A DNA stretch of 64,000 nucleotides from Microbulbifer aggregans. GTDB lineage: Bacteria > Pseudomonadota > Gammaproteobacteria > Pseudomonadales > Cellvibrionaceae. Location of the stretch: the NCBI RefSeq assembly GCF_020524005.1, contig NZ_JAIVKK010000003.1, positions 310,001-374,000 on the forward strand. The letters are read 5' to 3'. Shown piece by piece: positions 45,593 through 54,936 of the stretch (positions are counted from its first letter, which is position 1; every line of letters starts with the position of its first letter). Under the pieces are notes generated by a model that searched no databases, was not told the origin of the DNA, and was given only the letters and a program-made list of their open reading frames with translations. Position numbers and translations under genes: made by a program.

Positions 45593-45919
45593 CGTTACGC
45601 CTTAACAACCGGAAATTTATCGGCGTAAAAGTGAAATATACAAATCACATGAACATCCATGTTTTAGACAACCCAATCGCGCATAAGCGACAAAAACACC
45701 GTTTCATCCTCACGCACCAATACTGCGTTTTAATGAGACAGGATAAGAACAAAACCTAGTTTAGGTACATTCATTCAGAGGAAATGGCCGCGCACTCTAC
45801 CAACTGCTTAAGAATATTTCACTTGATAAATGGGCCAGTTGTGATGCAAGTACGGATGCTGACTATTAGGAGATAGGGTATGAGGGGAAATTAATTTTTA
45901 AGGTTGAAAATTGCGCCAG
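45593..45919. other. AT-rich intergenic region, nothing identified
   Basis: This 327-base gap lies between the acyltransferase start and the ABC permease stop on the same strand. It shares the low GC of the acyltransferase gene and may have arrived with it. No gene or hairpin with a T-run is evident. Confidence 0.5.
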
Positions 45920-47044
45920 CTAGTCCAGTCTTTTACGAAAACGCAGGATCGCAAAGGTCATCATCAACGCAATAAACACAAGCAAAGCCAATAGATCCGG
46001 CCAAAGCTCAAAGATCCCAGCCCCTCGCAACATAACCCCTCTAATCAAACGCAGAAAGTGGGTAAGCGGCAGGATCTCTGCGAGCCATTGTGCGGCTTTG
46101 GGCATTCCGTCGAAAGGAAACATGAAACCGGAAAGTAGTATCGAGGGCAGAAATACAAAGAACGTCATCTGCATCGCCTGAAACTGCGACTGCGCACGCG
46201 TGGAAATAAGTAGTCCCATTGCCAGGTTGGCCAGGATCAGCAATACCGCGGCGATATATACGTCCAGTAGACTGCCGCGAATAGGTACCTGAAACAGTAA
46301 GGTACCCAGTAACAGAATCAGGCTGGTCTGGACCAGGCCTATCAGGCCATAGGGCACAACCTTGCCGATCATCAGCTCGGCGCTGCTCACTGGGGTGGCG
46401 ATCAGCAATTCCATATTACCCCGTTCGCGCTCCCGCACGATCGCCACCGCCGTAAACATCACCATGGTCATCGTGAGGATGATGCCAATCAGCCCCGGGA
46501 CGATATTGATCGCAGAAACTCGCTGAGGATTGTAAAAGCTGACAACACTCACTGTCCCCTGAGGTAGAGGAATGGACTTCTGCCGGTCGGGAAGCAGGAC
46601 ATTATTTTCCGGCGGTGGTAACGCGATCGGCATCTGCGCCAGTTGCGCTGCCGCACTCTGCACTACCGTATCGCTGCCATCCACCAAAATCTGTACCGCC
46701 TGATCCCCCACTGCCAGGCGGCGTTCGTAATCAAACGGGACCGCGACGCCCACACTGATCTCGCCGCGGCGTATTAACTCCATCAGGTCTTCCGGGGTGC
46801 GTGCGTCCGCTACCGGATCGATCACCCCCGTGGCCAACATATCCATCACCATCTGCCGCGAGGCACTGGTACCGGCCTCGTCGGCAATGGCCGCGGGCAG
46901 GTGTCGCAGGTTCAGGTTGATGGCGTAGCCGAACAGGATCAGCTGCATGATGGGAATACCGATAATCATCGCCAGCGTCATTCGGTCCCGCCGCATTTGG
47001 CGGAACTCCTTGATCAGAACGGCATACAGTCGGCGCAGGTTCAT
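45920..47044 (-). CDS. ABC-2 type exporter permease
   Basis: This inner-membrane permease has 374 residues of the YhhJ/YbhR layout: an N-terminal helix (TLAMIIGIPIMQLILFGYAI), a large periplasmic domain (about 45-170), then five helices with the ABC-2 signature region FLPSILLSGFMFPFDGMPKA. RERERGNMELLIATPVSSAE is a family hallmark. It overlaps the ATPase gene by four bases. It is the last gene of a three-gene exporter operon; the substrate may be a drug or a lipid. Confidence 0.93.
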   Translation of the reverse strand: MNLRRLYAVLIKEFRQMRRDRMTLAMIIGIPIMQLILFGYAINLNLRHLPAAIADEAGTSASRQMVMDMLATGVIDPVADARTPEDLMELIRRGEISVGVAVPFDYERRLAVGDQAVQILVDGSDTVVQSAAAQLAQMPIALPPPENNVLLPDRQKSIPLPQGTVSVVSFYNPQRVSAINIVPGLIGIILTMTMVMFTAVAIVRERERGNMELLIATPVSSAELMIGKVVPYGLIGLVQTSLILLLGTLLFQVPIRGSLLDVYIAAVLLILANLAMGLLISTRAQSQFQAMQMTFFVFLPSILLSGFMFPFDGMPKAAQWLAEILPLTHFLRLIRGVMLRGAGIFELWPDLLALLVFIALMMTFAILRFRKRLD

Positions 47045-48015
47045 CTTCCAGTCTCTCCACCGTCGCGTGCCGGCTGCTTCTGGGTTACCGCGACAAACAC
47101 GTCTTCCAGGCTGGGCTCGATGGTACTGACCGTACCCCGGATGCCGGCGGATTTCAGGGCGCAGCGGATATCCTCACTACAGTCTCTCTCCGGTTCTCCC
47201 AGTACCCGCAGGCTGTTGCCAATCTGGGCAGCACTGATAACACCCGGCACCGAGACGATCGCGCGCTTCGCGCTGCGTTGTTGGTCCGTTTCCACGAGTA
47301 ATGTGCGGCCTTCCAGCCCGCCGGTCAGTTCGGCCGGGCTGCCATCGGCGACCAGGCGCCCGCGGTCGAGAATCGCAAGCTTGTGGCAGCGCTCCGCTTC
47401 ATCCATATAGTGGGTAGAGACCAGGATGGTGGTGCCACCATCAGTCAATTCGAACAGCTTCTCCCAGAAGTCACGGCGCGATTCCGGGTCCACCGCGCTG
47501 GTGGGCTCGTCGAGAAACAGTAATTCGGGTTTGTGGATAACCGCACCGGCCAGTGCCAGTCGCTGCTTTTGACCACCGCTCATGGTCCCAGCCAGCTGAT
47601 CGGCACGGCCGGAAAAATGGTATTCCTCAATCAACTCCTCAATCCGCTCGCGCGCTGCGCGGCGCGACATATTCTGCACGGCCGCCAGGAATTCGAGGTT
47701 TTCCCGCACGGAAAGATCGGTAAACAGGGAAAATTGCTGAGTCATATAGCCAATATGCTGGCGCAGCGCTTCTGCCTCGGCGGGGATGGAAAAACCCAAT
47801 ACCTCGATCTCCCCCGCAGTCGGGGTGAGCAGGCCGCAGAGCATACGGATGCTGGTGGACTTACCCGAGCCATTGGGCCCCAGGAAGCCATAAATCTTGC
47901 GGTGCGCTACGGTAAGGTCGACATCGTCCACTGCTTTCAGGCTGCCGAATGCCTTGCTCAGCCCCCTGGCGCGGATGGCAATATCTGATGTGCTACCCCG
48001 CCCGGTCTCGGTCAT
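47041..48015 (-). CDS. ABC exporter ATP-binding protein
   Basis: This 324-residue ATPase has a single nucleotide-binding domain: GPNGSGKSTSIRML (Walker A), GYMTQQFSLFTDLSVREN (Q loop), TMSGGQKQRLALAGA (signature), LLFLDEPTSAVD (Walker B) and ILVSTHYMDEAERCHK (switch His). It overlaps both neighbours by four bases (ATGA-type junctions), so the operon is tightly coupled. It lacks the second ATPase domain seen in some YhiH/RbbA proteins. Confidence 0.94.
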   Translation of the reverse strand: MTETGRGSTSDIAIRARGLSKAFGSLKAVDDVDLTVAHRKIYGFLGPNGSGKSTSIRMLCGLLTPTAGEIEVLGFSIPAEAEALRQHIGYMTQQFSLFTDLSVRENLEFLAAVQNMSRRAARERIEELIEEYHFSGRADQLAGTMSGGQKQRLALAGAVIHKPELLFLDEPTSAVDPESRRDFWEKLFELTDGGTTILVSTHYMDEAERCHKLAILDRGRLVADGSPAELTGGLEGRTLLVETDQQRSAKRAIVSVPGVISAAQIGNSLRVLGEPERDCSEDIRCALKSAGIRGTVSTIEPSLEDVFVAVTQKQPARDGGETGR

Positions 48016-49145
48016 TTGGATGTACCCGCCGCGGGAAGATCCTGTTCAGCCTCCTCGCGCCTCTGCTCCTGTAAGCCTGCTGACACGTTCTCGGTATCTT
48101 CTATGGACGGTACGGTATCCGCACTACCGGCTTCGAGAGCTGGCAATATCTCCTCTGTCACCTCTGGCTCAGGTACTTCGGCTATTCCGGGAAGAAATTC
48201 GGCCCTCAACGGCAACCCGGCCGGAAGGTCTACTGCGTTCTTTTGCAGCTGGATTTCTGCGATATAACTGAGGCGCGCCACATCATCTCCGGTAAGAGCG
48301 TAATACGGAGTGAAGCTCGGATCATCCCGCACCATCCGCACCCGCCCCGGGTAACCTTTTTCACTACCCGCAAGAAATACCACTGCACGCTGGTTACGCT
48401 TGACACCGGCGCGCATGGGCTGGGGAATATACACCCGAGCATAGGGCGTAGCGCCGGTAAGCAAAACGGCCAGTGATGCCCCAATTGGCGCCTCATCCCC
48501 CAGTTTGAAGGGGATACTGTCTACCAGGCCGGCCCGTGGCGCACGCACCACAAGCTTTTCCAGAATTACTCTCAGGGCCTCTGTCTGCGCGATGGCCTGC
48601 TGCAGGGCCGCCTGCCCCTGCTCAATCTCCTCAATCCGATAGCCTCGCTGCAATTCCAACAGCTGTTCGCGCGCCGCCCGAACCTGTGCCTGGGCACTTT
48701 CGGCAGCAGCACGCGCGCCATCGACATCGGATTTAGAGACAAAGTTTTTCCCGCCAAGATCTTTAAACCGGCGGTAATCCGCCTGGCGATCCACCGCTTC
48801 GGCCTCCGCTGCGGCGAGACTCGCCTCAGCGCGTTTTATTTCCTCTACCCGCGGCCCGGCCTGTAATTCCGCCAGCGCTGCACGCTGACGCGCAACCTCA
48901 GCCTCTGCAGCCTGCAGCTGCGCGCGGGTTTGCCGCGGATCGAGCGCCAGAACCACCTCGCCAGCTGCCACCCGCTGACCTTCGCGCACCCGCACTTCGA
49001 TGATTTTTTCCGCAGCGGGCGCCGGCAGGGCAATGCGGTCCCATTCCAGGGTGCCCAACGCCGTAGGCTCGTGCTCTCCACATCCTGCCGTCACCAACAG
49101 CGCCAGCCCAATTAATAACCAGCGAGCTTCAAAGAGACAATGCAA
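48012..49145 (-). CDS. HlyD-family periplasmic adaptor lipoprotein of the ABC exporter
   Basis: This membrane fusion protein has 377 residues with a lipoprotein signal ending LVTAGCGEHE. A lipoyl-type half-motif (VREGQRVAAGEVVLALDP) is followed by a long coiled hairpin (about 75-200) with repeated Ala/Glu/Arg, then VVRAPRAGLVDSIPFKLGDE. The C-terminal 70 residues are acidic and probably disordered. A TTG start with AAGGTG six bases upstream is likely. It heads the three-gene exporter operon and is divergent from csgD. Confidence 0.92.
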   Translation of the reverse strand: MHCLFEARWLLIGLALLVTAGCGEHEPTALGTLEWDRIALPAPAAEKIIEVRVREGQRVAAGEVVLALDPRQTRAQLQAAEAEVARQRAALAELQAGPRVEEIKRAEASLAAAEAEAVDRQADYRRFKDLGGKNFVSKSDVDGARAAAESAQAQVRAAREQLLELQRGYRIEEIEQGQAALQQAIAQTEALRVILEKLVVRAPRAGLVDSIPFKLGDEAPIGASLAVLLTGATPYARVYIPQPMRAGVKRNQRAVVFLAGSEKGYPGRVRMVRDDPSFTPYYALTGDDVARLSYIAEIQLQKNAVDLPAGLPLRAEFLPGIAEVPEPEVTEEILPALEAGSADTVPSIEDTENVSAGLQEQRREEAEQDLPAAGTSK

Positions 49146-49583
49146 AAGTTCACCTTTTTATGCATTCACATTCCGGATTGAACACAGTCCACCCGGTAAA
49201 CCACGACTCGGGTGCAATGCCCTGTAACAACGAGTGTACCTGAACGCCAGACAGCGGCGGAAGCGACAAATATTACCCAATATTCTAAGAACGGGTTTTT
49301 CTGAGTTTTTATGCATTAAAAATTCTTTTTCTAAGTCCAAAAAATCATGAACGTCTGTCACCTGAGTTTGCGGCAGACGTATCAATCACTACTACACTCC
49401 ATACAAATTTCTCAAGTAATGAGATTTTCCACTTAATCCAGCTGATACACCTACTGGCAGAAGATTTAAAACAGCCTCAGTACCAGCCGCTAAGTATGTC
49501 CAAAAATGGAATAACCGGGAAAGCTGCTTTTAACGGCAAGCCCGGGGATAGATACATCTTCTTGAGAGCTACACGGGTCAAAC
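49146..49583. other. Divergent regulatory region between the exporter operon and csgD
   Basis: This AT-rich 438-base region should hold promoters for both directions. Long csgD upstream regions are usual because curli are controlled by many factors. I could not identify individual boxes with confidence. Confidence 0.5.
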
Positions 49584-50189
49584 ATGGGGTTATCTATGCC
49601 GATTCTCTTTCTAAGCGATTCGGGCCTTCACGGGGACTTACTGTTTTCACTGATTTCCGAGTCACTACCGGTAGAGTGGGAAAAAGCAGAGTTCGGAAAA
49701 CAGAAACACTGTCTCAACGTCTATGAAGCGGTCATAGTCGACTGTCTTTCACTGACATCAAAATCCATCCCGAGCGCGGAATTCATCTATCTGAAGAACC
49801 TGATTCATCCCAGGGTTCTACTGATCAACTTCCCAGCGGATATGCCCACAGCCCTCAGCCGTCCGCTGGAAGAAAGGAAATTCACGTTTCTCTGTGACAA
49901 CAGAAGCAGCCAGCAAGACCTGCTTGGCAAGCTTGGGTCTGCCCTACAGAACACCAGAAACAAGGGTGAAGCAACAGGGAAAGGCCGACTTCTCCTCACC
50001 AAGCGTGAACAGGAAATTCTGGCACACCTGACCACAGGCGACGCAAACAGCATTATCGCGTCTCGGCTGCACCTGAGCGAACACACCGTAAAAAATCACA
50101 TGTACAACATATTCCGGAAGATTGGGGTTAAAAATCGGTTACAAGCGAGCAACTGGGCAAAAATGCATTTACAGGCCGAGCGTATATGA
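49584..50189 (+). CDS. csgD: CsgD-like LuxR-family transcriptional activator of curli
   Basis: This biofilm regulator has 201 residues. The N-terminal part is receiver-like (PILFLSDSGLHGDLLFSLIS, YEAVIVDCLSLTS, PRVLLINFPAD) without a complete phosphorylation set. The C-terminal LuxR helix-turn-helix spans about 137-188: LTKREQEILAHLTTGDANS, IIASRLHLSEHTVKNHMYNI and FRKIGVKNRLQA. A second ATG four codons in (49596) has GGGG upstream and is an alternative start. The stop overlaps csgE by four bases, the same order as the E. coli csgDEFG operon. Confidence 0.9.
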   Translation: MGLSMPILFLSDSGLHGDLLFSLISESLPVEWEKAEFGKQKHCLNVYEAVIVDCLSLTSKSIPSAEFIYLKNLIHPRVLLINFPADMPTALSRPLEERKFTFLCDNRSSQQDLLGKLGSALQNTRNKGEATGKGRLLLTKREQEILAHLTTGDANSIIASRLHLSEHTVKNHMYNIFRKIGVKNRLQASNWAKMHLQAERI

Positions 50190-50641
50190 AGTTTGCCCTG
50201 GTGGCTCTGCTGCTGGTATTAGCGCCCGGCACGGCTCTGGCAGCAGACGACGACATGACGGCACTGGAAGACAGCGCGGCAGGCCCGTCATCAAATGACA
50301 GCGGGCGTATAGAAGATGAAATTAGCGGCTTCAATATCGACCAGACCATAACCCGTACTGGTCATGACTTTGCCCGCTTTATGAGTGAATACCGAAATCT
50401 CAATTTTCCAGACAGTAACTACAACCTCACGATAGAGGAACGCCCCTCGGCAAGGTGGGGCAACCTGATCTGGATTACTTACAACAACAAAGTTGTTTTC
50501 CGGCGCTTTATCAGCCCCAGTACCAACAACATACGCGCACTGGCTGAAGACGCTTCGAGAATGATTCATGAAATGGTGCTGCAGGAAAAGCTCCGCCAGG
50601 CATTTACGGACCACTTCGATTTAGGCAAGGACGAACTCTGA
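50186..50641 (+). CDS. csgE: Curli assembly factor CsgE
   Basis: CsgE is the periplasmic adaptor that caps the CsgG channel and directs curlin subunits into it. The 151-residue protein has a signal peptide ending GTALAADDD and a charged spacer. The CsgE blocks follow: SGFNIDQTITRTGHDFARFM, NLTIEERPSARWGNLIWITY, NNKVVFRRFISPSTNNIRAL and MIHEMVLQEKLRQA. It is longer than E. coli CsgE (129) mainly in the spacer. It overlaps csgD by four bases and csgF by one. Confidence 0.93.
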   Translation: MKFALVALLLVLAPGTALAADDDMTALEDSAAGPSSNDSGRIEDEISGFNIDQTITRTGHDFARFMSEYRNLNFPDSNYNLTIEERPSARWGNLIWITYNNKVVFRRFISPSTNNIRALAEDASRMIHEMVLQEKLRQAFTDHFDLGKDEL

Positions 50642-51066
50642 TGAAACGAACAATAAGTAACGGATTCCTCTGGATACCCGCTCTGGTATTCAGTCTGGCC
50701 GCAGGCAACACCTTTGCCAGCGAGCTGGTTTATGAGCCCACCAACCCCAATTTTGGCGGCAACCCGCTGAATGGTACTTACCTGATCTCCAACGCACAGT
50801 CGCAGGACGACAACGAAGATCCGGATCAGCTGGACAGCCTGTACGAACAACCCAGCGCGCTGGATCGCTTTACGGATTCACTGGAAACACGGCTGCTCAA
50901 CCAGCTTCTGACGGATGTGGGGAACGGCAATAGCGGGGAACTGATCACCGATGACTTCATCGTACAGATTGTGGATAACGATGGCGTTCTGACGGTGTTG
51001 ATCACTGACCGGGAGACTGGGGATACCAGTGAGGTGATTGTGAGTGGGCTGAACCCCACTAACTAA
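50641..51066 (+). CDS. csgF: Curli assembly factor CsgF
   Basis: CsgF tethers the nucleator CsgB to the cell surface and lines the outer face of the CsgG pore. It has 141 residues with a signal peptide ending AAGNTFAS. The mature N-terminus ELVYEPTNPNFGGNPLNGTY is the diagnostic CsgF segment that inserts into CsgG. The rest includes LNQLLTDVGNG and IVQIVDNDGVLTVLITDRET. It starts at the TGATG junction with csgE. Confidence 0.95.
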   Translation: MKRTISNGFLWIPALVFSLAAGNTFASELVYEPTNPNFGGNPLNGTYLISNAQSQDDNEDPDQLDSLYEQPSALDRFTDSLETRLLNQLLTDVGNGNSGELITDDFIVQIVDNDGVLTVLITDRETGDTSEVIVSGLNPTN

Positions 51067-51147
51067 TAGCGAAAACCAGTCCACCAAGATGCATCCGGAC
51101 TGACCCAGAATACTGAATAATTGCGAATAATACTGGAGACAAGCGTG

Positions 51148-52014
51148 ATGCGTATTACAGGTCACAAGATCGCGGCTGTCGCTTTTTCGGTCGCAACCCT
51201 CCTGAGCGGCTGTACAGCGGTAAAAAATACCGGTGATGCCCTATTCGGGCCCGGTAAAAGTGAGGCCCAGCTGACCCCCAGGAACAACACCTATAGAGAC
51301 CTGGTGAGCCTGCCGCAACCGAAAGGCAAAATCCTTGCTGCGGTGTATAACTTCAGAGACCAGACCGGCCAATACAAGCCCTCGCCCGCAAGCAGCTTTT
51401 CCACCGCTGTCACCCAGGGGGCAGCATCCATGTTGATGGATGTATTGAATGAATCGGGCTGGTTTATTCCGCTCGAACGCGAAGGACTGCAAAACCTTCT
51501 CACGGAACGCAAAATCATACGCGCCGCCCTGGCAAAACCTGACGTGCCGGAAAACAACGTTATGCTGCCATCTCTGGTTGCCGCCAATGTGCTGCTCGAA
51601 GGCGGTATTGTTGCCTATGACACCAATATCCGCACCGGCGGCGCCGGCGCCCGTTACTTCGGCATCGGTGCAGACGAGCAATACCGGGTAGACCAGGTAA
51701 CCGTGAACCTGCGGGCTATCGATATTCGCTCCGGCCGCGTTTTGCACAGCGTATTAACCTCAAAAACCGTTTATTCGAAGGCTATCGGGGCAGATGTTTT
51801 CCGCTATGTGAAATTCAAACGCTTGCTGGAAATTGAGGTAGGCACAACCACCAACGAACCCGCGCAGCTGGCCACACTGTCGGCCATGGAATCAGCGGTG
51901 ATACACCTGATTACCGAGGGCATCGTAAATAACTCCTGGGCGCTGCAAAACCCGGAAGATATCAATAGCCCCGTAATCCAGTACTACCTGAACGAACCAA
52001 CCACTTTCATGTGA
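51148..52014 (+). CDS. csgG: Curli secretion channel lipoprotein CsgG
   Basis: CsgG forms the nonameric outer-membrane pore for curlin export. The ATG at 51148, after GGAGA, gives 288 residues with lipobox LLSGC (Cys22). Diagnostic blocks: YRDLVSLPQPKGKILAAVYN, FRDQTGQYKPSPASSFSTAV, NESGWFIPLEREGLQNLLTE, GIVAYDTNIRTGGAGARYFG and VNLRAIDIRSGRVLHSVLTS. The constriction-loop region follows FRDQTGQYKP. Length is close to E. coli CsgG (277). Confidence 0.96.
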   Translation: MRITGHKIAAVAFSVATLLSGCTAVKNTGDALFGPGKSEAQLTPRNNTYRDLVSLPQPKGKILAAVYNFRDQTGQYKPSPASSFSTAVTQGAASMLMDVLNESGWFIPLEREGLQNLLTERKIIRAALAKPDVPENNVMLPSLVAANVLLEGGIVAYDTNIRTGGAGARYFGIGADEQYRVDQVTVNLRAIDIRSGRVLHSVLTSKTVYSKAIGADVFRYVKFKRLLEIEVGTTTNEPAQLATLSAMESAVIHLITEGIVNNSWALQNPEDINSPVIQYYLNEPTTFM

Positions 52015-52032
52015 GCACGGGCACTGCCATCC

Positions 52033-52578
52033 ATGTCACCACATAAAACGAGCAACATAACAGGCTGGCTACTGGCTCTGGTATGCGCGCTTTTTCACTT
52101 GACGTCAGTTGCCCAGGAGGCAACTCTGGCCGAGGATATTTCCAGCGTTGACGAACTCGACCGGTTGCACGGCTCGGGGGCTGCAAACCTGGCCATCATT
52201 GACCAGCAGGGCAATTTAAACCAGGTGTCTGCCCGCCAGTACGGTGTCGTGAATTTTTTGTCCGCGCTGCAGAATGGACAACAGAATGTTTTGTATGTAA
52301 TTCAGTCCGGTAACCAGAATTCAGCGACGTCCAAGCAACTGGGTGATGTTAATGTCGCGGCCCTGATACAGGTCGGTTATGAAAACCTGATATTGCTCCA
52401 GCAAACCGGCTACGGAAACTCGGTGGATATCGCGCAGTACGGCTATCAAAATACAGCCAAGGTCAGTCAGGTTGGCGCCTATAACGAAGTCAGTATTTAC
52501 CAGAGCGGTAATGGACTACATACGGCGGTAAAACAGACCGGCGCATCGCTGACCACCATTGTGAAACAGTATGACTAA
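52033..52578 (+). CDS. csgB: Minor curlin / nucleator CsgB
   Basis: CsgB is the surface-bound nucleator of curli. The 181-residue protein has a signal peptide ending LTSVAQEA, then about twelve 11-residue arms of the curlin pattern (for example NGQQNVLYVIQSGNQNSATS and QTGYGNSVDIAQYGYQNTAK). The charged last arm TTIVKQYD departs from the ending in Gln seen in the major subunits, as in other CsgB proteins whose final repeat anchors to CsgF or the membrane. It lies 18 bases after csgG on the same strand, unlike the divergent E. coli csgBAC. Confidence 0.88.
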   Translation: MSPHKTSNITGWLLALVCALFHLTSVAQEATLAEDISSVDELDRLHGSGAANLAIIDQQGNLNQVSARQYGVVNFLSALQNGQQNVLYVIQSGNQNSATSKQLGDVNVAALIQVGYENLILLQQTGYGNSVDIAQYGYQNTAKVSQVGAYNEVSIYQSGNGLHTAVKQTGASLTTIVKQYD

Positions 52579-53506
52579 CGCAGTATCGCACCATAAACCG
52601 AATTACCGGCCCAAACCGGGAAAGTTCTCTCAGGTTATCACCGCGCTATTGGCAGGCTGCCTGGGGGGCTACGCATTGGGTGAGCCGCCAGCCGTTCACG
52701 ACCAGGACGATCCAGAGGTGCTGCGGGCACTGCAGGAGGCAAGTGCATTAACCGATGATAAGGCGGTAACACTCAAGCAAACCGGCTTTCGCAATACAGC
52801 ACAATCGCGCCAGGACCAGGAAGCAGACAGTACCCTTGTGCAGTTCCAGGACGGCAACTTGAATGATGCCAATGCATTGCAGGAGTATGGAACGGCCAAT
52901 ACTATTTCCATTTTTCAGGTCGGCACATTCAATGACGCCACCAGCCGCCAGACGGCTTCCGTCGATAGTCAGGCGACAACCCGCCAGGGAGGCTTTCAGA
53001 ATCGAGCCGCGGTGGACCAGGAACTCGGTATTGGAAATCACGCGCAGATCCTGCAGCGGGGGATACAGAACCGGAGTGCCGTACAGCAATACAACAGCTT
53101 CGAATCTCTCGCCTGGCTGGAGCAATTCGGCAATGACAATAAGGCTGCTACAACGCAAAGTGGCTACGGCAACCTGGTGAGTATTGATCAGGCAGGCGAT
53201 TACAACCAGTCAACAAGTACTCAAACCGGATATACCCATAAAGTCGACAGCCTGCAGAGCGGCTTTGGCAACCAGAGTTCAATCCTCCAGGCCGATTCTT
53301 ATAACGCTGCCAGCGCTATTCAAACCGGCAGTTTCAATTCCGTAATGATCGAGCAGGCCGGCACCTATGGTGTCGGTGGTAGCCACCATGCCGTTACCAC
53401 CCAATCAGGTGGCCTGAATGCTATTGGCATACACCAGCAGGGGAACGCCTCGACTGCCATCGTCAGCCAAAGCGGTTATGGCAATAACGTATCGCTCTCT
53501 CAATAG
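52571..53506 (+). CDS. Additional curlin-repeat protein overlapping csgB
   Basis: This exported curlin-repeat protein has 311 residues. An N-terminal region of about 30 charged residues precedes the hydrophobic signal VITALLAGCLGGYALGEPPA. A short acidic linker follows, then about 22 arms of the curlin type (QTGFRNTAQSRQ, QGGFQNRAAVDQ, QSGYGNLVSIDQ), ending NVSLSQ. One arm is stretched by GTYGVGGSHH. The start overlaps csgB by eight bases, so translation is coupled. It may be a second nucleator or a fibre modifier; it is twice as long as CsgB. Confidence 0.82.
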   Translation: MTNAVSHHKPNYRPKPGKFSQVITALLAGCLGGYALGEPPAVHDQDDPEVLRALQEASALTDDKAVTLKQTGFRNTAQSRQDQEADSTLVQFQDGNLNDANALQEYGTANTISIFQVGTFNDATSRQTASVDSQATTRQGGFQNRAAVDQELGIGNHAQILQRGIQNRSAVQQYNSFESLAWLEQFGNDNKAATTQSGYGNLVSIDQAGDYNQSTSTQTGYTHKVDSLQSGFGNQSSILQADSYNAASAIQTGSFNSVMIEQAGTYGVGGSHHAVTTQSGGLNAIGIHQQGNASTAIVSQSGYGNNVSLSQ

Positions 53507-54043
53507 AGTCTGATCTCTCACACACCCCTCTAAACGCACCCTAAGGGCGCCTCCCCCCATCTTTTCCGGCGCAAATAGCTCCCTGAAAACGAGAGCCACC
53601 TACAGCTTTCGACGCAAACCCCATCAAATCGGCGCGCACTCCTTCCACCCTTTTCCATTTCCAAAACTGGAACCTCTGCGACCACGCAGACCCGTATGCC
53701 AATAGTTCCAGCTTCAGACAGGACGCTGGCGTATACATCCCAAAAACGTTCAAAAAATATACTTTTTTCCTAGGGTTTAGTGACTTATCTCCTATAGCGA
53801 CACCTCAGTACAACGTCAAAACTCAATACCACCAAGGTTAGTTATTGATCAATGTGCTTGTACTTCACACAAGGAAATCGATAGCACCGCCAGATTTTGG
53901 ATATACGCGCCATCCGCTCTGCCGAGCTCGTCACTTGGCCAGGCGGTAAGCCGTATAACCAGCAGGAATGGTACTGACATCAGTTCCATCATCGATCAGC
54001 AAGGGATGCTGATTTTTTAACGTCTGTAGTAAAGGAGCAACTC
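53507..54043. other. Intergenic region before the major curlin genes
   Basis: This 537-base gap separates the csgDEFGB run from the first CsgA-like gene and probably contains its own promoter. It is AT-rich around 53750-53800. No coding frame is supported and no clear terminator with T-run was seen. Confidence 0.5.
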
Positions 54044-54919
54044 ATGAAGACGTTTACCCCGATCGCCGCAGCTGTACTGTTCGCGGTAAGTGGCGCCGCA
54101 TTTGCCGGCGGCAACCAATCTTTGCAGCACCAGGGTGGCTTTGGTAACCACGCCGAGTCCTACCAGACTGGTTTTGGCACTTGGTTTAACAAGATCGAGC
54201 AGGGCCAATATGGCGATCTCAACCAAGCGTATGCATCACAGGACTTCGAATTCTGGAGCAGAATTTATCAGGATCAATACGGTACCTATAACGGTGCCTA
54301 TGATTTTCAGGCCGGTGGCGCCTTCAACATAATTCACACCACCCAGGTCGGGGTGTACAACACCTCAGCCACCACCCAAACCTATGAGGTCGAAAGCCGG
54401 GCATCCACTGACCAGTTTGGCCACTACAACCTTTCATTCATTAACCAAACCGGTGGTTACGCCAACAGGGCTACGGTACTGCAGGAAGGCGACGGTAATA
54501 CGCAAAGTACTTCGCAGTTGCTGAGCAGCCATTCAACCGCTACTACCACCCAATATTTCGACGGAAACCATGCCGAGACGATGCAGTGGGGTGAGTATCT
54601 CGATTCGAATATTCTGCAAATCGGGCTGTACAACGTTGCCGATGTTTACCAGAGCGGCCTGCTCAACTCTTCCTCTGTAATTCAGGGGGGCATATTCAAT
54701 ATGGCCAGTGTCAACCAGGACGGTATTTACAATATGCAAAGTACCGTTCAGCTCGGTCTGTGTAACGATGCCAGTACGTCACAATATGGTATCGGGCTGC
54801 AAGCCTCCACGCTTCAAATCGGCGCAGGTAATGTGGCCGACACTCACCAGGTCGGTCTGTTTGATGTAGCAACCAAATTCCAGCATGGCCTCCACAATAC
54901 CGCTTATAGCTCTCAGTAG
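54044..54919 (+). CDS. csgA: Major curlin subunit CsgA-like, paralogue 1
   Basis: This is a secreted amyloid subunit of 291 residues. The signal peptide MKTFTPIAAAVLFAVSGAAF is followed by 24 arms of about 11 residues ending in Gln (my count), that is 12 curlin repeats against five in E. coli CsgA. Typical arms: GGFGNHAESYQ, GLYNVADVYQ, GAGNVADTHQ. The chain ends TAYSSQ. Aromatic residues are frequent in arms 3-8. One arm holds a cysteine (LGLCNDAS), unusual for curlins. AAAGGAG precedes the ATG. Confidence 0.9.
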   Translation: MKTFTPIAAAVLFAVSGAAFAGGNQSLQHQGGFGNHAESYQTGFGTWFNKIEQGQYGDLNQAYASQDFEFWSRIYQDQYGTYNGAYDFQAGGAFNIIHTTQVGVYNTSATTQTYEVESRASTDQFGHYNLSFINQTGGYANRATVLQEGDGNTQSTSQLLSSHSTATTTQYFDGNHAETMQWGEYLDSNILQIGLYNVADVYQSGLLNSSSVIQGGIFNMASVNQDGIYNMQSTVQLGLCNDASTSQYGIGLQASTLQIGAGNVADTHQVGLFDVATKFQHGLHNTAYSSQ

Positions 54920-54936
54920 ACCCGACAGCAGAAAAG

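Noticed and set aside
49450-49475. TGGCAG-type partial sigma-54 match upstream of csgD
   Set aside because: The -12 element and spacing do not fit the consensus, unlike the site upstream of nirB.
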